Program-made: the position numbers and the translations under genes
Assembly (NCBI GenBank): GCA_041690255.1
Contig: JAWLHU010000011.1
Location: 186,001-250,000, forward strand
DNA length: 64,000 nt
DNA from: JAWLHU01 sp041690255
Lineage (GTDB): Bacteria; Bacillota; Sulfobacillia; Symbiobacteriales; Symbiobacteriaceae
Direction of reading: 5' to 3'
Shown here: in pieces, positions 24,751 through 35,300 of the stretch
How the letters are laid out: every line of letters starts with the position of its first letter
Position numbering within the stretch: position 1 is the stretch's first letter
The notes under the pieces: generated by a model
What the model saw: the letters and a program-made list of their open reading frames with translations, nothing else
The model's database searches: none
Told to the model about the DNA's origin: nothing

Positions 24751-25716
24751 ATGATGCGCCACATCCGGAACCTCATCAGCACCACGCTCATCGCGGTCGC
24801 ACTGGTTGCCATGCCGGGCGTCGCTGCCGCCGCCGGCGAGCAGACCATTACCAACGCCGTTACATCGGTCGCCACCGTTGCCGGGCGGCTCGTGGAGGTT
24901 CGGACCAGCGTAACGGTTCGCAACGTGACCAAGGATGAAGCGAATAACCTGACGATCGTGGTACCCCCAACTGTTCTCGACCAACTCGGGACTCAGAAGG
25001 TCCTGGCGGTCAAGTTCACCACCGAGCCGACCAGCACCCGGGAGACCCCGGCTGGTATCGAGGCCACCTACAAGTTTGGCAGCGTCCCCGCCGGTGCAGT
25101 CCTGACCTTCGAACAGGTCTATACCGTGGAACTGGCGCAGGGCGCCGAGGTGATCACCGAGGAGCAGATAGATGCCCGGTACCTGCAGCCTGAGGCCGGC
25201 ATCGAGTCGGACAACGCTGAGATCAAGGCCAGGGCCAGGGCCCTCACCCTCAACAAGAAGACGACCACGGCCAAGGTTGAGGCGATCGCCACCTTCGTCG
25301 TTGACCGGCTCAGCTACGATCTCGCTTCCACCAGCCGCAACAAGGGCGCCCTCGCCGGCTACGAGAACGGTACCGGTGTCTGCTCCGAATACGCCAGCCT
25401 CTTCGTCGCCATGGCTCGGGCCTCGGGTATTCCGGCTCGCCTGGTCTATGGCTGGGCACGTGACACCGGCCTGGAGGGCGCTCTGAACGCTCAGGTCCGG
25501 CACGTGTGGGCCGAGTACTACGACGCCGAGAAGGGCTGGGTCGCCATCGATCCGACCTTCGCTGAGGCGCAGAGCGACGTTCTCGCCTTCGATGCCGCCA
25601 ACCACATCGCCCAGGACTGGAGCAACAGCACCCTCTCCGCCAGCTTCGGCGGCCGTGGCATCCTGAGCGTTGTCGCTGCTCAGACCCTTACTCCGGTTAC
25701 CACCGCTCAGCGGTAA
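24751..25716 (+). CDS. Secreted transglutaminase-like protein
   Basis: 321 residues, ATG 24751 with GGGAGGAGG 9-17 bases upstream. Signal peptide: residues 1-29 (MPGVAAAAG cleavage area). A beta-rich N-terminal domain is followed by a transglutaminase-like cysteine protease domain: GVCSEYASLFVAMARASGIP (catalytic Cys about residue 211), RHVWAEYY (His) and DPTFAEAQ (Asp). Such extracytoplasmic domains cleave or cross-link wall or surface proteins. Control by two c-di-GMP riboswitches suggests a role in adhesion or a change of life-style. The partner may be the adjacent surface protein (inference). Confidence 0.87.
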   Translation: MMRHIRNLISTTLIAVALVAMPGVAAAAGEQTITNAVTSVATVAGRLVEVRTSVTVRNVTKDEANNLTIVVPPTVLDQLGTQKVLAVKFTTEPTSTRETPAGIEATYKFGSVPAGAVLTFEQVYTVELAQGAEVITEEQIDARYLQPEAGIESDNAEIKARARALTLNKKTTTAKVEAIATFVVDRLSYDLASTSRNKGALAGYENGTGVCSEYASLFVAMARASGIPARLVYGWARDTGLEGALNAQVRHVWAEYYDAEKGWVAIDPTFAEAQSDVLAFDAANHIAQDWSNSTLSASFGGRGILSVVAAQTLTPVTTAQR

Positions 25717-25742
25717 CAGATATAAAAGTATATACACGAAAC

Positions 25743-25777
25743 GCAAGAGAGGGCAGCCATCCGCTGCCCTCTCTTGC
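25743..25777. terminator. Bidirectional terminator between transglutaminase and sortase genes
   Basis: Perfect 15-bp stem GCAAGAGAGGGCAGC / GCTGCCCTCTCTTGC with a 5-base loop, between convergent genes. Confidence 0.8.
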
Positions 25778-25800
25778 TTGGTTCGCACAAGCAACCGTGA

Positions 25801-26505
25801 CTACTGGTCAGTCATCTTGACTAGCTTGGCCTGTACAATCAGTCGGCGTTCATCGGTGCCCGGGGGATCACAGGTTGTCAGGGTGAGGGCTGAGTAGGGG
25901 GTGGCATCAAGGACGGAGAGGTCGTAGGCGGTGGTCAGGAAGACCCGCTCCACCTGGTAGGTCAGGCGGGTGTCCGCGTAGTTCACGTAGATCAGATCGC
26001 CCGCTTCGAGCCCATCAACCGCATAGAAGAAGGCGGGCCTGCCGCGAATCGTGCGGTGGCCGGCGAGTGCAGCGTTGCCCTCCTCACCCGGCAGCACCGT
26101 GTTGCTGTAGTGCCCCGGTCCCCTGGCCAGCACCGGATTCTCCGTCCCCTCGCCCACCTTGTAGCGCAAGTCGAGCTTCGGGATCTCCAACTCGTAGACC
26201 GGTATGCCCTTGGAGCGATCGATCTGCAGGAGTTGAAGCTCACCAGGAAGGTTCGGTTCGAACTGATCGGCCGCTCCTTCGGAGAGGGAGATCTGCTCCG
26301 GAGGCTCCACGACCTCGCCCACAGGCGTAAGCACCACGGGGCTCAGTTCCTCGGCGGCAGCCGCCATCTCCTGGCGGTACATGTACTCGTTGTACCCGAA
26401 GAAGGCAAGGGGCGTTAGCAGAACTAACGCCCCCACGATCACGAGCAGGTTTCCGATGGTTACCCGGCGAGGGCGGTGTCCCCGCCGGGTATTCTCATCA
26501 CTCAT
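25801..26505 (-). CDS. Sortase
   Basis: 234 residues with an N-terminal membrane anchor (IGNLLVIVGALVLLTPLAFFGY, written here only as a span of about residues 15-37). The sortase fold has LAGHRTI (catalytic His), LTLTTCDPPG (catalytic Cys about residue 213) and RRLIVQAKL (Arg). The TLTTC sequence and size fit class D/E housekeeping-like sortases. Its ATG overlaps the stop of the surface-protein gene (TAATG), so the two are translationally coupled and it very likely anchors that protein. Confidence 0.9.
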   Translation of the reverse strand: MSDENTRRGHRPRRVTIGNLLVIVGALVLLTPLAFFGYNEYMYRQEMAAAAEELSPVVLTPVGEVVEPPEQISLSEGAADQFEPNLPGELQLLQIDRSKGIPVYELEIPKLDLRYKVGEGTENPVLARGPGHYSNTVLPGEEGNAALAGHRTIRGRPAFFYAVDGLEAGDLIYVNYADTRLTYQVERVFLTTAYDLSVLDATPYSALTLTTCDPPGTDERRLIVQAKLVKMTDQ

Positions 26506-29500
26506 TACGCCTCAGCCTTTCCGAAGCGGCGGAGATAGAGGCCGGCCATCACCATCAGGGCGCCGATGGCGTAGTAGATCCACAGCGTGGGCATAGGTGC
26601 AGGTGCACCGGTGCAGGCCAGGGTGAAGTCGGAGACCTGCACAGCCTGACCCTCGACGACGGTGACTGTCTGCTCGGCCGGAGCATCACCCGGGTTGTTG
26701 AGAGTAACGGTCCACTTGCCCGGGATCAGGTTGGTCAGGGCGTAGTCCATCCATGCGCCCAGAATGCCGGTAGCGGCGATGAAGGTCTGGGCAGTGACAC
26801 CGCTCTCGTGGGTGGCCACGATCTCGGCGCCCGGAGCACGCGGGGCGCAGATACGGCCCTGGAGCGAGCCCACTGCTGTAGCGCTGGCGAGGGGCGGGTC
26901 CCACATGAGAACGATCGTGATCTGCCCCTCGGGGCTGGCCAGGTTGATCGGTGTGGAGCCCGAGCCGGACTTCTTCTCGCCGAGGGTGGGATTCATCGGG
27001 TCAATCGCCTCAGCCAGAGCGGTGTAGTCCGCAAACTCGAGGTTGTCGAAGACGATCAAACCATCGGCATTGGTTTTGCCCTTAATGCCGGCGAGCATGA
27101 CGTCAGCGCCGGGAATCGGCAGGAGATTGCCGTTGTTGCGGGGGCTGCCGTCCAGGACGAGAACCGTGATCTTCCCCAGCGGCTCGACGGGGACCGGTGG
27201 CAAGGAGGTGATACCGACGAGGGCCGGGGTCCAGCTGAGCAGGATGTTGATCACGCCGTCAGGGTTGGCGGAGTCGATCGACGTGCTGCCGTCGCCGGAC
27301 TGGGGCTCAACGCCGGTTACCGGGTCGACCGAGGAGCCGGTTGCGCTATACGAACCGTAGACCAGGTTGTTAAAGACGATCTCGCCGCTGGCATTGGTAT
27401 GGCCAGTCATGCCGTTGGAGAGGGAGACATCAGCGTTGTGGATTGGCTGCGGGACACCTTCGTTGCGGGGGCTGTTGTCGAAGACCCGGACCGTGACGGT
27501 GCCGCCCTCGGGGGCGTTGTTGGTAACCGAAGCCGAAGCGGTCTTGGGGCCGACGGTGGTCGAACCCCACACGCCCGTGACAGAGATGGTATTCGTCTCT
27601 ACCTGAGGGGCGCTGCCGACCGAGAGAGCGCCGAACGTCTTCTGCATGGTTGCCGTCGCCGTACCGCCGACCGAGACCACATTCGGCGTGAAGGCTACGT
27701 TGCCGAGCTTGTCATCGGTGGCCTCCGTGATCACCAGAGGCGTGGTGCCCGTGTTCGTCACGTTGTAGAAGTAGTAGACGGTGCCACCATTGTTCAGGCT
27801 GACCGAGGAAGAGCCGGTCGCCGGATCATTCGTGGTACTGGCCGACTTTGTCACAGTGAAGTTGACCACATCCGGAGTGGGAGGCGGCGGCGGGGGCGGG
27901 GTTGTCGACTTGGTTACGGTTATTGTGGCCGCAGCTGTGCGTGTGAGTTCCCGCTCACCCCGCTGATAGAAGCCCACCACCTCGAAGGTATTGGTCTCTG
28001 TCAGATTGGCGTTCGGGAAGCTCTTCGTCGTGCTGAACGTGACGGTCTGGTTGGGGGTCAGGATGTGCCAGGACTCGACGTTGTCCTCTGGGAAGAAGTC
28101 CAGGACATCCACGGTGTCGATCTTGTCGTCGAGTACATCGGTGATGGCGAGATCGACGTTGCCGGTGTTCTTAATGGTGTAGATGTAGGTAACGGTACCA
28201 CCGCCAACCAGGCTGGACGGGGTGGCAGTCTTGGTCACCTCAAAGTCCGGGTCTGGCTCAACCGGGAGAAGGGTGACCGTGACGGTTGCGTCGTCAGACA
28301 CCGTCTGCTGATTGTAGATGCCGGTAGCGGTGAAGATATTTGTCTCTTCCTGCTCATCACTGTCGGGAGGAATGGCCGCAAAGGCCCTGCTGTCCGAAGC
28401 GGTGACCGACGCATTGGGCTGGAGGATGTACTCCTCGGTTGGCCAGTTGAAGTCGTTCAGGGTGAGCGTCGCAATCTTGTCATCCACCGCTGAGTTAATC
28501 ACCAGCGGGACGTTGCCGGAGTTGGTGATCGTGTAGGTGTAGGTGATCGTACCGGCACCGGTCAAGGTCTGACGGTCCGCTGTCTTGGCGACGGTAATGG
28601 CCGGGCTGCCAGCGGGCGGGGTCCGTAGGACCGACGCAGTGTCTTCCTGGGTATCCTCCCATTCCTCATACGTGGCGGTCACGGTGAAGGTGTTGACCTC
28701 GGTCCGCTGGGCATCGGTCGGACTCAGCGCCGCGAAGGTCTTGGAAGCGGTACGGGTAATGGTATTGCCCGCTCCGATCGTGGACGGGAAGAGGCCAGCC
28801 ACCTCCGGGATCATGTCGTCCGCGATGCTGGAGATACTCAGATCGACATTGCCGGTGTTGGTGATGGAGTAGGTGTAGGTTACTTCGCCAGCTCCACCAG
28901 GGAGGCTGTCGGTGCTAGCGGTCTTGTCGACCGTGAAGGATGGGGTGGGGGTGGGCGGGGAGCAGAGGTTGTTGTTCGCGGCCTTCTGCGCCTGCTTGTA
29001 CCCATCGATCTCGATCTTCACGTTGACCGTGGTACCAGCGGCCTGCGGGGAGATGGTTTCGAAGAAGGCGACGTCGCTGGCCGGGACCGTCAGGGTGCCG
29101 GTGCCAGAGCCGCCGGTGAGGACCGTCCAGACAACGGTCACTTCCTGGTTGTTCGGGTTGGTTACCCGCCAGGTATGCAGGTTGGTCTCCGCCGTGGTGC
29201 AGATCGAGGTCAGATTGACCTTCTCCAGCGGATTGTTGGCGACGGTGGCCGTGGCCGTCTTGGTCATGTCACCGATGCCGTCGTTGACCGTGACTGTGAA
29301 GGTATTGGTCTCCGAAGTCGCAGTGCCGCCGAAGGGAATGACCGGGAACGTCTTCGTAGCGGTCCGTGTTTCCGTTTCGCCGGCGTCCAGGGTGACCCCG
29401 CTGAACAGGGTGGAAACGCCTTCGATCTTGTCGTCAGAGGTGCTGACTATGGTGAGCGGGATGCTTCCCGTATTGGTGATCGAGTATGTGTACGTGACCG

Positions 29501-30374
29501 GACCGCCGCTCTTCAGTGCGGTCGGGCTCGCCGTCTTGGTGACAGCAAAGGCGCCACGCAGGGGCGGTGCGGTCTGGATCACGGTCGCCTGGGCCTGCTT
29601 GGTGTCGACTTCCGTGCCGGCATACGATGCCTTGACGGTGATTACGTTGGTATAGGACACATCTTCGCTGCCGTCGGCCAAGGCCGCGAAGGTCTCGGTG
29701 CCAGTTGCTGTGGCAGTACCGCCAGCCAAAACCGTGCTGGGCGAAAAGATGATATCGCCGATGCGGGAATCCACTGCCGAAGTGATGTCCAGCGGAACTT
29801 CACCAGTGTTCGTGAAGGTGTAGGAGTAGGTGACAGTCTGCGCCCCTTCAAAGGCGGTGGGGCTGGCGGACTTCGAAATGGTGAAGTCCTTCGTCGGGAC
29901 CTTGGGCGCAGAGCAGTCAGGAACGGTGACGGTTGTTACGACACCGTGACTGCCAAACTTGGCAAAAGCCTTCCCCGACGTGGTCTGCCACAGGCCAGGG
30001 TAGGTTACGGTAACCGCGAAGCTCTGCTCAGAACCGGTAACAGACTTCACCACGGGGCCCGAATAAGGGTTATCCTCATCGTTCTCCCACGATCCATCCT
30101 TGTTCATCCAGGATACGGTGGGGCCGTTGTCGGACGAGCTCGTGATGCCGGGGTCGGACGTGAAGCACGTCTGGATGCTGTAGTGGCTAAGTGCGTTCGC
30201 AGTACCGCTTACGTTGACATTGTAAGTAATCACCGTGTTGCCGTCTTGATACGAGACAGCTCCTGATGAGATCGACCAACTACCGCTCTGGTCTGCGAAG
30301 GCAGGGATCGTTGGTACGAGCAACCCTGCAATAATGAGCAGGGAGCTTAGGATCGACATGAGCTTCTTGAGCAC
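26505..30374 (-). CDS. Large repeat-containing surface protein
   Basis: About 1,289 residues from GTG 30374 (AGGAGG 9 bases upstream). The signal peptide ends near VPTIPAFA. At least six DUF11-like immunoglobulin-fold repeats follow, each with a version of KTASPTAL, VTYTYSITNTG and a DDKI end. Then come two SpaA/Cna-B-like repeats (VLDGSPRNNG, KTNADGLIVFDNL), a last domain, a membrane helix (IYYAIGALMVMAGLYL) and the basic tail RRFGKAEA. The C-terminus looks like a sorting signal but shows PAPMPTLW instead of LPxTG. The downstream sortase is coupled by TAATG. Probably a wall-anchored stalk or adhesin. Confidence 0.85.
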   Translation of the reverse strand: MLKKLMSILSSLLIIAGLLVPTIPAFADQSGSWSISSGAVSYQDGNTVITYNVNVSGTANALSHYSIQTCFTSDPGITSSSDNGPTVSWMNKDGSWENDEDNPYSGPVVKSVTGSEQSFAVTVTYPGLWQTTSGKAFAKFGSHGVVTTVTVPDCSAPKVPTKDFTISKSASPTAFEGAQTVTYSYTFTNTGEVPLDITSAVDSRIGDIIFSPSTVLAGGTATATGTETFAALADGSEDVSYTNVITVKASYAGTEVDTKQAQATVIQTAPPLRGAFAVTKTASPTALKSGGPVTYTYSITNTGSIPLTIVSTSDDKIEGVSTLFSGVTLDAGETETRTATKTFPVIPFGGTATSETNTFTVTVNDGIGDMTKTATATVANNPLEKVNLTSICTTAETNLHTWRVTNPNNQEVTVVWTVLTGGSGTGTLTVPASDVAFFETISPQAAGTTVNVKIEIDGYKQAQKAANNNLCSPPTPTPSFTVDKTASTDSLPGGAGEVTYTYSITNTGNVDLSISSIADDMIPEVAGLFPSTIGAGNTITRTASKTFAALSPTDAQRTEVNTFTVTATYEEWEDTQEDTASVLRTPPAGSPAITVAKTADRQTLTGAGTITYTYTITNSGNVPLVINSAVDDKIATLTLNDFNWPTEEYILQPNASVTASDSRAFAAIPPDSDEQEETNIFTATGIYNQQTVSDDATVTVTLLPVEPDPDFEVTKTATPSSLVGGGTVTYIYTIKNTGNVDLAITDVLDDKIDTVDVLDFFPEDNVESWHILTPNQTVTFSTTKSFPNANLTETNTFEVVGFYQRGERELTRTAAATITVTKSTTPPPPPPPTPDVVNFTVTKSASTTNDPATGSSSVSLNNGGTVYYFYNVTNTGTTPLVITEATDDKLGNVAFTPNVVSVGGTATATMQKTFGALSVGSAPQVETNTISVTGVWGSTTVGPKTASASVTNNAPEGGTVTVRVFDNSPRNEGVPQPIHNADVSLSNGMTGHTNASGEIVFNNLVYGSYSATGSSVDPVTGVEPQSGDGSTSIDSANPDGVINILLSWTPALVGITSLPPVPVEPLGKITVLVLDGSPRNNGNLLPIPGADVMLAGIKGKTNADGLIVFDNLEFADYTALAEAIDPMNPTLGEKKSGSGSTPINLASPEGQITIVLMWDPPLASATAVGSLQGRICAPRAPGAEIVATHESGVTAQTFIAATGILGAWMDYALTNLIPGKWTVTLNNPGDAPAEQTVTVVEGQAVQVSDFTLACTGAPAPMPTLWIYYAIGALMVMAGLYLRRFGKAEA

Positions 30375-30631
30375 CTGGTTCACCCTCCTACTGTAAGAAG
30401 TTCGGTTATCTATCTTGTGGTCGGAGCCGGCACCTGGGCAGGAACCGGTATTGGGAAAAGATTTGTTTATCAGAAAATAATACGAGTTCCGCGCAATGGT
30501 ATACGACAACCCAAGTGAGTGTCAATCATATTTGTGCGATAGTTCCGGGCCTTTTTCTGAGGGCCCGGCGTAAGAATGTACCACCTACCTTCACAAAAAT
30601 ATGCCATCAACGTTCATGGGGGGGAAGGAAG

Positions 30632-32209
30632 ATGTGGAGTCCCACAGCGGAGCCGGATCGGGTGGCCGTTTATATTCGCTGGTCCACTGACGAGCAGGGA
30701 CTCGGAACCACGCTGGATGTGCAACGGGAGCGGGTGGAACTCTTCGTGCGCAGCCGGGGCTGGCCGTTTCGGGAGGAACTGGTCTATATCGATGATGGGT
30801 ACAGCGGGGCTACCCTGGAGCGCCCCGCCCTCTCCCGTCTTCGGGAAGCGATTCAGCAAGGCGATGCTACCTGTGTGGTGGTCTACCGGCTGGACCGGCT
30901 CTCCCGCAGTCTGCTGGACACCGTCACCCTGGTCCGGCGGGAGTGGGCGGGAAAGGCTGTGCTCTGCTCAGCGACCGAGAACTTCGACACCCAGAGCCCG
31001 ATCGGGCAGATGATCTTCAACCTGCTCGTCTCCTTCGCTGAGTTCGAGCGGAACTTAATCCGTGACCGCACCCTGAGCGGGAAGCGGAAGCGGGCCGAGC
31101 AGGGACGAAACGCAGGTCAGCGCTACCCGTTGGGCTATCGAAAGGGAGCGAATGGCTCCTGGGCCCTGGACGGTGTCGATGAGGAGACCGGTGATCTGAC
31201 CGGGGCCGCTGCCCTGGTCCGGCGCATCTTTGATGCCTTCCTGCGAGGGATGAGCACCGGGGCGATCGCCCGGCTGTTGAACCAGGAGCAGGTTCCCACC
31301 CCGATGGGCCGGCAATGGCGCTTTCATTATATAAGCCGGATCCTGCAGAACCCGCTCTATGCAGGAGAGTACCGCTATGGATCGCGGAATGCTGTAGCCG
31401 TAACGCAAGCGGCACCGACGATTGTCACAGCAGAGGAGTTCCAGCGTGTCCAGGAGCAACTCCGGGGGCGCCGGGTGAAGCGATCACCGCATGCCCTGTA
31501 CCCACTCTCCGGTCTGGCCCGCTGCCTGAGGTGCGGCGAGCCGCTTGCAGGGTCCCGGGGCCGGGGGCGGCGATACTACGTCTGCACCGGGCGGACGATC
31601 CTGCATCGCTGTGACTGTGCCTACCTGAATGCCGAGGCGCTGGAGAGCGCCCTTCTCAGGGAACTGATGAACCACCTTCCCGAGCCAGACCTACGATGGG
31701 TCGAGGAGCGCTGGAAGGAAGAGGCGTTGACCGCAAGGGAGCAGGTCAGGCGGGGGGAGGCGGAGCTGGCCACCTTGCTGCGGCGGCGTCAGCGGCTGGA
31801 GGATCAGTATCTGGACGAACAGTTGTCGGGACCGGCTTACAGCGGCTTGATCGAGCGCCTGGAGCGAGACCTGGCAGCCGCAACCGTCTCGCTGGACGAG
31901 TCGAGGGGCTTGCTCGCCATGTTCCAGGCCCCCCTGGCACGGCAGTTGCGTTGTACCCGGGAGGCAAACCCGTTGCAGGAACTGTCACCGGATGAGACCC
32001 GGTATCTGATCCGGCTCATGACGGCCTCTCTGGTCGCCTACCAGCCGCCCGGGGCTAGGGGGTCAGGGGAGATGCAGGTGGTCTGGCGGCCCAAACAAAA
32101 AACCGCCCCCATTGCCGTAAACACGGCTGGGGCGGTTTCACCACTTGCTCCTGCAGGTCAAGGTGACCAGGTAAAGACCTGCGATCGTCGCATCCCTGAA
32201 TTTGTATGA
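30632..32209 (+). CDS. Large serine recombinase 3
   Basis: 525 residues from ATG 30632 (GGGGAAGGAAG upstream). Catalytic domain: YIRWSTDEQ with Ser18, DDGYSGATLERPAL and YRLDRLSRS. The recombinase domain has GAIARLLNQEQVPTPMG, the zinc ribbon CLRCGEPLAGS with CTGRTILHRCDC, and a coiled coil from about 365 to 440. It is closely related to recombinase 1 over the first 200 residues. Unlike recombinase 1, which ends at LQVQWIG, it continues about 35 residues past MQVVWRP, across a hairpin. It sits mid-element, not at an end. Inference: it acts on the TCTG ends of element 3. Confidence 0.93.
   Translation: MWSPTAEPDRVAVYIRWSTDEQGLGTTLDVQRERVELFVRSRGWPFREELVYIDDGYSGATLERPALSRLREAIQQGDATCVVVYRLDRLSRSLLDTVTLVRREWAGKAVLCSATENFDTQSPIGQMIFNLLVSFAEFERNLIRDRTLSGKRKRAEQGRNAGQRYPLGYRKGANGSWALDGVDEETGDLTGAAALVRRIFDAFLRGMSTGAIARLLNQEQVPTPMGRQWRFHYISRILQNPLYAGEYRYGSRNAVAVTQAAPTIVTAEEFQRVQEQLRGRRVKRSPHALYPLSGLARCLRCGEPLAGSRGRGRRYYVCTGRTILHRCDCAYLNAEALESALLRELMNHLPEPDLRWVEERWKEEALTAREQVRRGEAELATLLRRRQRLEDQYLDEQLSGPAYSGLIERLERDLAAATVSLDESRGLLAMFQAPLARQLRCTREANPLQELSPDETRYLIRLMTASLVAYQPPGARGSGEMQVVWRPKQKTAPIAVNTAGAVSPLAPAGQGDQVKTCDRRIPEFV
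32097..32138 (-). terminator. Terminator-like hairpin inside the end of recombinase 3
   Basis: AACCGCCCC / GGGGCGGTT (32101-32109 with 32129-32137). On the minus strand it is followed by TTTTTTG, a strong T-tract. It would stop leftward-to-recombinase antisense transcription, and it overlaps the unusual C-terminal extension. Confidence 0.6.
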
Positions 32210-32323
32210 TGTTCGTGCATTGTGAGTATAGCACGCTACCGGAAGGAACGCTAGCCAGATAGTGCAATACATATAGACATTTAACACCAGATAACAAGGG
32301 GTGGATGATAGGATTGACAAAGA

Positions 32324-32360
32324 AAAGGAGGGAACGGAAACCCGTTCCCTCCTTTCCTAC
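32324..32360 (-). terminator. Intrinsic terminator of the subtilisin-like protease gene
   Basis: AAAGGAGGGAACGG / CCGTTCCCTCCTTT stem (32324-32337 with 32342-32355); minus strand continues TCTTTGTC. It lies 18 bases past the protease stop. Confidence 0.75.
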
Positions 32361-32372
32361 TTGTGGCAGATG

Positions 32373-35300
32373 CTAGGGCGTGATCTCAACGACGAGTGTG
32401 GCGGTGGCAGAGGCTCCGGTGGAGTCGGTCACCGTCAGGGTGACGGTGTAGGTGCCAGCCCGCCGGTAGCTGGTGCGAACCAAGGACCTGGTGAAGACCC
32501 GGCCGTCGCCCATTTCCCAGCGGTAGGAGACGATCTGCCCGTTTGGCGAGGTGCTGCCCGCTCCGTTGAACGAGAGCTGCTGCCGTACTCGCCCTTCCGT
32601 GGGCCCGTCGATCACGGCGTCCGGACCGTTTCCGGGATGGCTGGAGATGTGCAGGATGCCCGGAGCGGTCAGGCGTGTGGTGTTACCGGCGGCGTCGACC
32701 GCCCGGAACTGGACGTAGGCGGCGTCGACCGAGAGGCCGTCCGGTACTGTCCAGGTGGCTTCGTAGTGACCGGGGCTCACCTCGGACATGGCCATCTCGC
32801 CAGGTTCGAGGCTGAGGCTGCCGGCCTTGTCCGTCGACTGGCTGCCCGATCCGATGTCGAGGACGATCCGATAGGCGGCCATGGCCAGCCCGGGATCGGC
32901 GTCGAAGGAGACGGCCAGGGTGTCACCGGAGACTAGATCCTGGTCGGTTGCGGGTTGCAGGTTGGTCAGGACCGGGGCCTGGCTGTCGACCATGACGGTC
33001 CGCTCGACGGTGGTGGCGTTGCCGGCCATGTCGGTGGCGACCACCTGGAGCAGGTTCTCGCCCTCCTGGCCGATGATCTCGACCGTGAAGGAGCCGTCGG
33101 CCTGGACTTCGGCCTCGGTGCCGTTCACCGAGACGCCGGCCAGGTGAGCGTCCAGGGCCTGGCCGCTAATGGTCAGGATGCGGTGGTTCTGGCTGTTCCC
33201 GTTCTCGGGGGTGGTCACCGTCAGTTCGGGAGCTGTCATGTCCACGATCACATGGACGGGAGCCGAGGGGTCGGTGACACCGCCGTCATCCACCGTAGTG
33301 GTGGCGGTCAGGGCGTGCTCGCCCTCGCTCAGGCTGATGGCAGCGCTGAAGTGACCGCTGGCGTCAGGCGCCGTCTCAGCAGCCATGGCGCCATCTGCGT
33401 AGATCTGGACGGTGGTGTCGGCCACACCCTCGCCCTCCACCAGGAGGTCGGGGTTGTTGGTGAAGGCGCCATCAACCGGGTTGGTGATGGTCGGGGCGTC
33501 CACGCCATAGCGGACCAGCGCCCGAATCATCAGGTTGCCACTGTCGGCCCACTCGGACCAGGCGCCTTCGACATACTGCCAGTTGCGCCCGGTGTCTGGG
33601 GTCGACTCGTCGACGGCCATGCCGGGGACGTCGGGATAGTCGGCATCCTGGATGTAGGCGACGTAGAAGTCACCATTCACCATGACGCCGTAGTCGCTCA
33701 GATCGACGTCGTTCCACGCACCGCGCACGCCGTTCTCCACCCGGACGGGACCGGCCAGCAGGGCGCCGGGGGTGCCATCGGGATTGGCGGCGAAGATCGC
33801 TGCCTGGAAGGAGTTGCCGCCCGGGGAGGGCCAGGACTCGTCCCAGAGGTAGATGCGGGCGCCGGTGACGAACATGGTCTGGCCCGGACGCTCGGGGCTC
33901 ATGCGCACCGCCCAGCCGTTGTTGGCGGCGTAGAAGCCCCAGGCATTCTCGGCGACGCCGTCATCGTACCCGATCTCGCCGGGCATGCCGACGAACGGGG
34001 TGAGTGCAACGGCGACATCGACCGAGCCGTCACCCGGTACCGTGGCCGGGGTGTTGGCGGGATAGTAGCTGCCATGGCGGACCTCGACGGTGTAAGAGCC
34101 GGCCAGGACATCGAGGCTGAACTGGCCATTCTCGTCGGTGGTGGCCATGGGGATCCGCAGGTCCTCGGCGACCCAGGCCCGGGCGCCTTGGACGGGCTGT
34201 CCGGTGCGGGCGTCGGTAACCACGCCGTGAATCATGCCACGGGGCATCGGCTCCAGCATGAAGATGGCGGAGGTATCGCTGCCATCGATCACCTCGACGG
34301 TCCGCTCCTGCGGGTAGTACCCGTAAGCCTCAGCCCGGAGGGTGTACATGCCGGCCGGCAGGGTGATCTGGAAGGAGCCATCGACCGAGTTGGTCCGGAC
34401 GACCCGCCCGGTCTCCATGATCGTGACTGTGGCATCTGCCACAGGCAGCGATGTGATCCCGATTCCCTGGGTAAAGACGCCACCCGTGCCGGTGGACTTG
34501 TCCAGCCGGTAGGAGCCGGGCCGCCCCTTCGGAATCACCATCTCGATCCGCTGCGGGGCCATGGGCTTCTGCTTGTTCTTCAGTTCGATCCGGGGCTCCT
34601 TGGTCGCCAGGCTCCGGTCGTACTGGTTGGAGCCGCTGGCCGTGCCGGCGACTGTCACATCGTCGATGTACCAGCCGGGGTAGACGACCGAGGTGTCGCT
34701 GGTGAAGCGGAACCGGAGTTGGACCGTCTGGCCAACGTACGCGGTCAGGTCGATCAGGGGGGACTCCCAGCCGACCGGCTGCCCGCCGCTGCCCGGAGCG
34801 GTGTACTGCGAGAGCTGGGTCCAACTGGAGCCGGCGTCTGTGGTGATCTCCACCCGCCCGAAGTCGAAGTTGCGCTCGATCGAGTACCAGTGGTTGAACT
34901 GGAGCGCTGCGGTGGACATGCCGCTCAGATCGATCGGCGGGGTGACCAGGGAGGCGTTGGTGGAGTCAACGTAGTCACCGTCCAAGTTGGTCGCCCAGAG
35001 GTTCGTGCCAGACGCAGCGCCGGCAGGACCGTAGGTCGGGGTGCCCAACTCCCAGGAGTCGCCGGCACCGCTGTGGGTCCAGGCGCCCTCGCCGCCCTCC
35101 ATGTCGTCGTGGAAGAGGACGGTCACGTCGGGGGCGGTTGCCGAGGCCACATCGGACAGGTGGCTCTCGTTGCCGAACGTGTCGCTGGCGGAGACGGCGT
35201 AGTAGTACGTCGTCCCGACGCTGACGTTGCTGTCAACGAAGTCGGCCCTGCCGGTGGTGCCGATCGGGTCGAAGGTGGTGTTGTCTCCCGACCGGTAGAC

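Noticed and set aside
26808..28493. Long plus-strand open frames across 26.8-30.3 kb and 32.9-36.5 kb
   Set aside because: They are shadows of the repeat surface protein and the S8 protease, with low-complexity composition and no domains.
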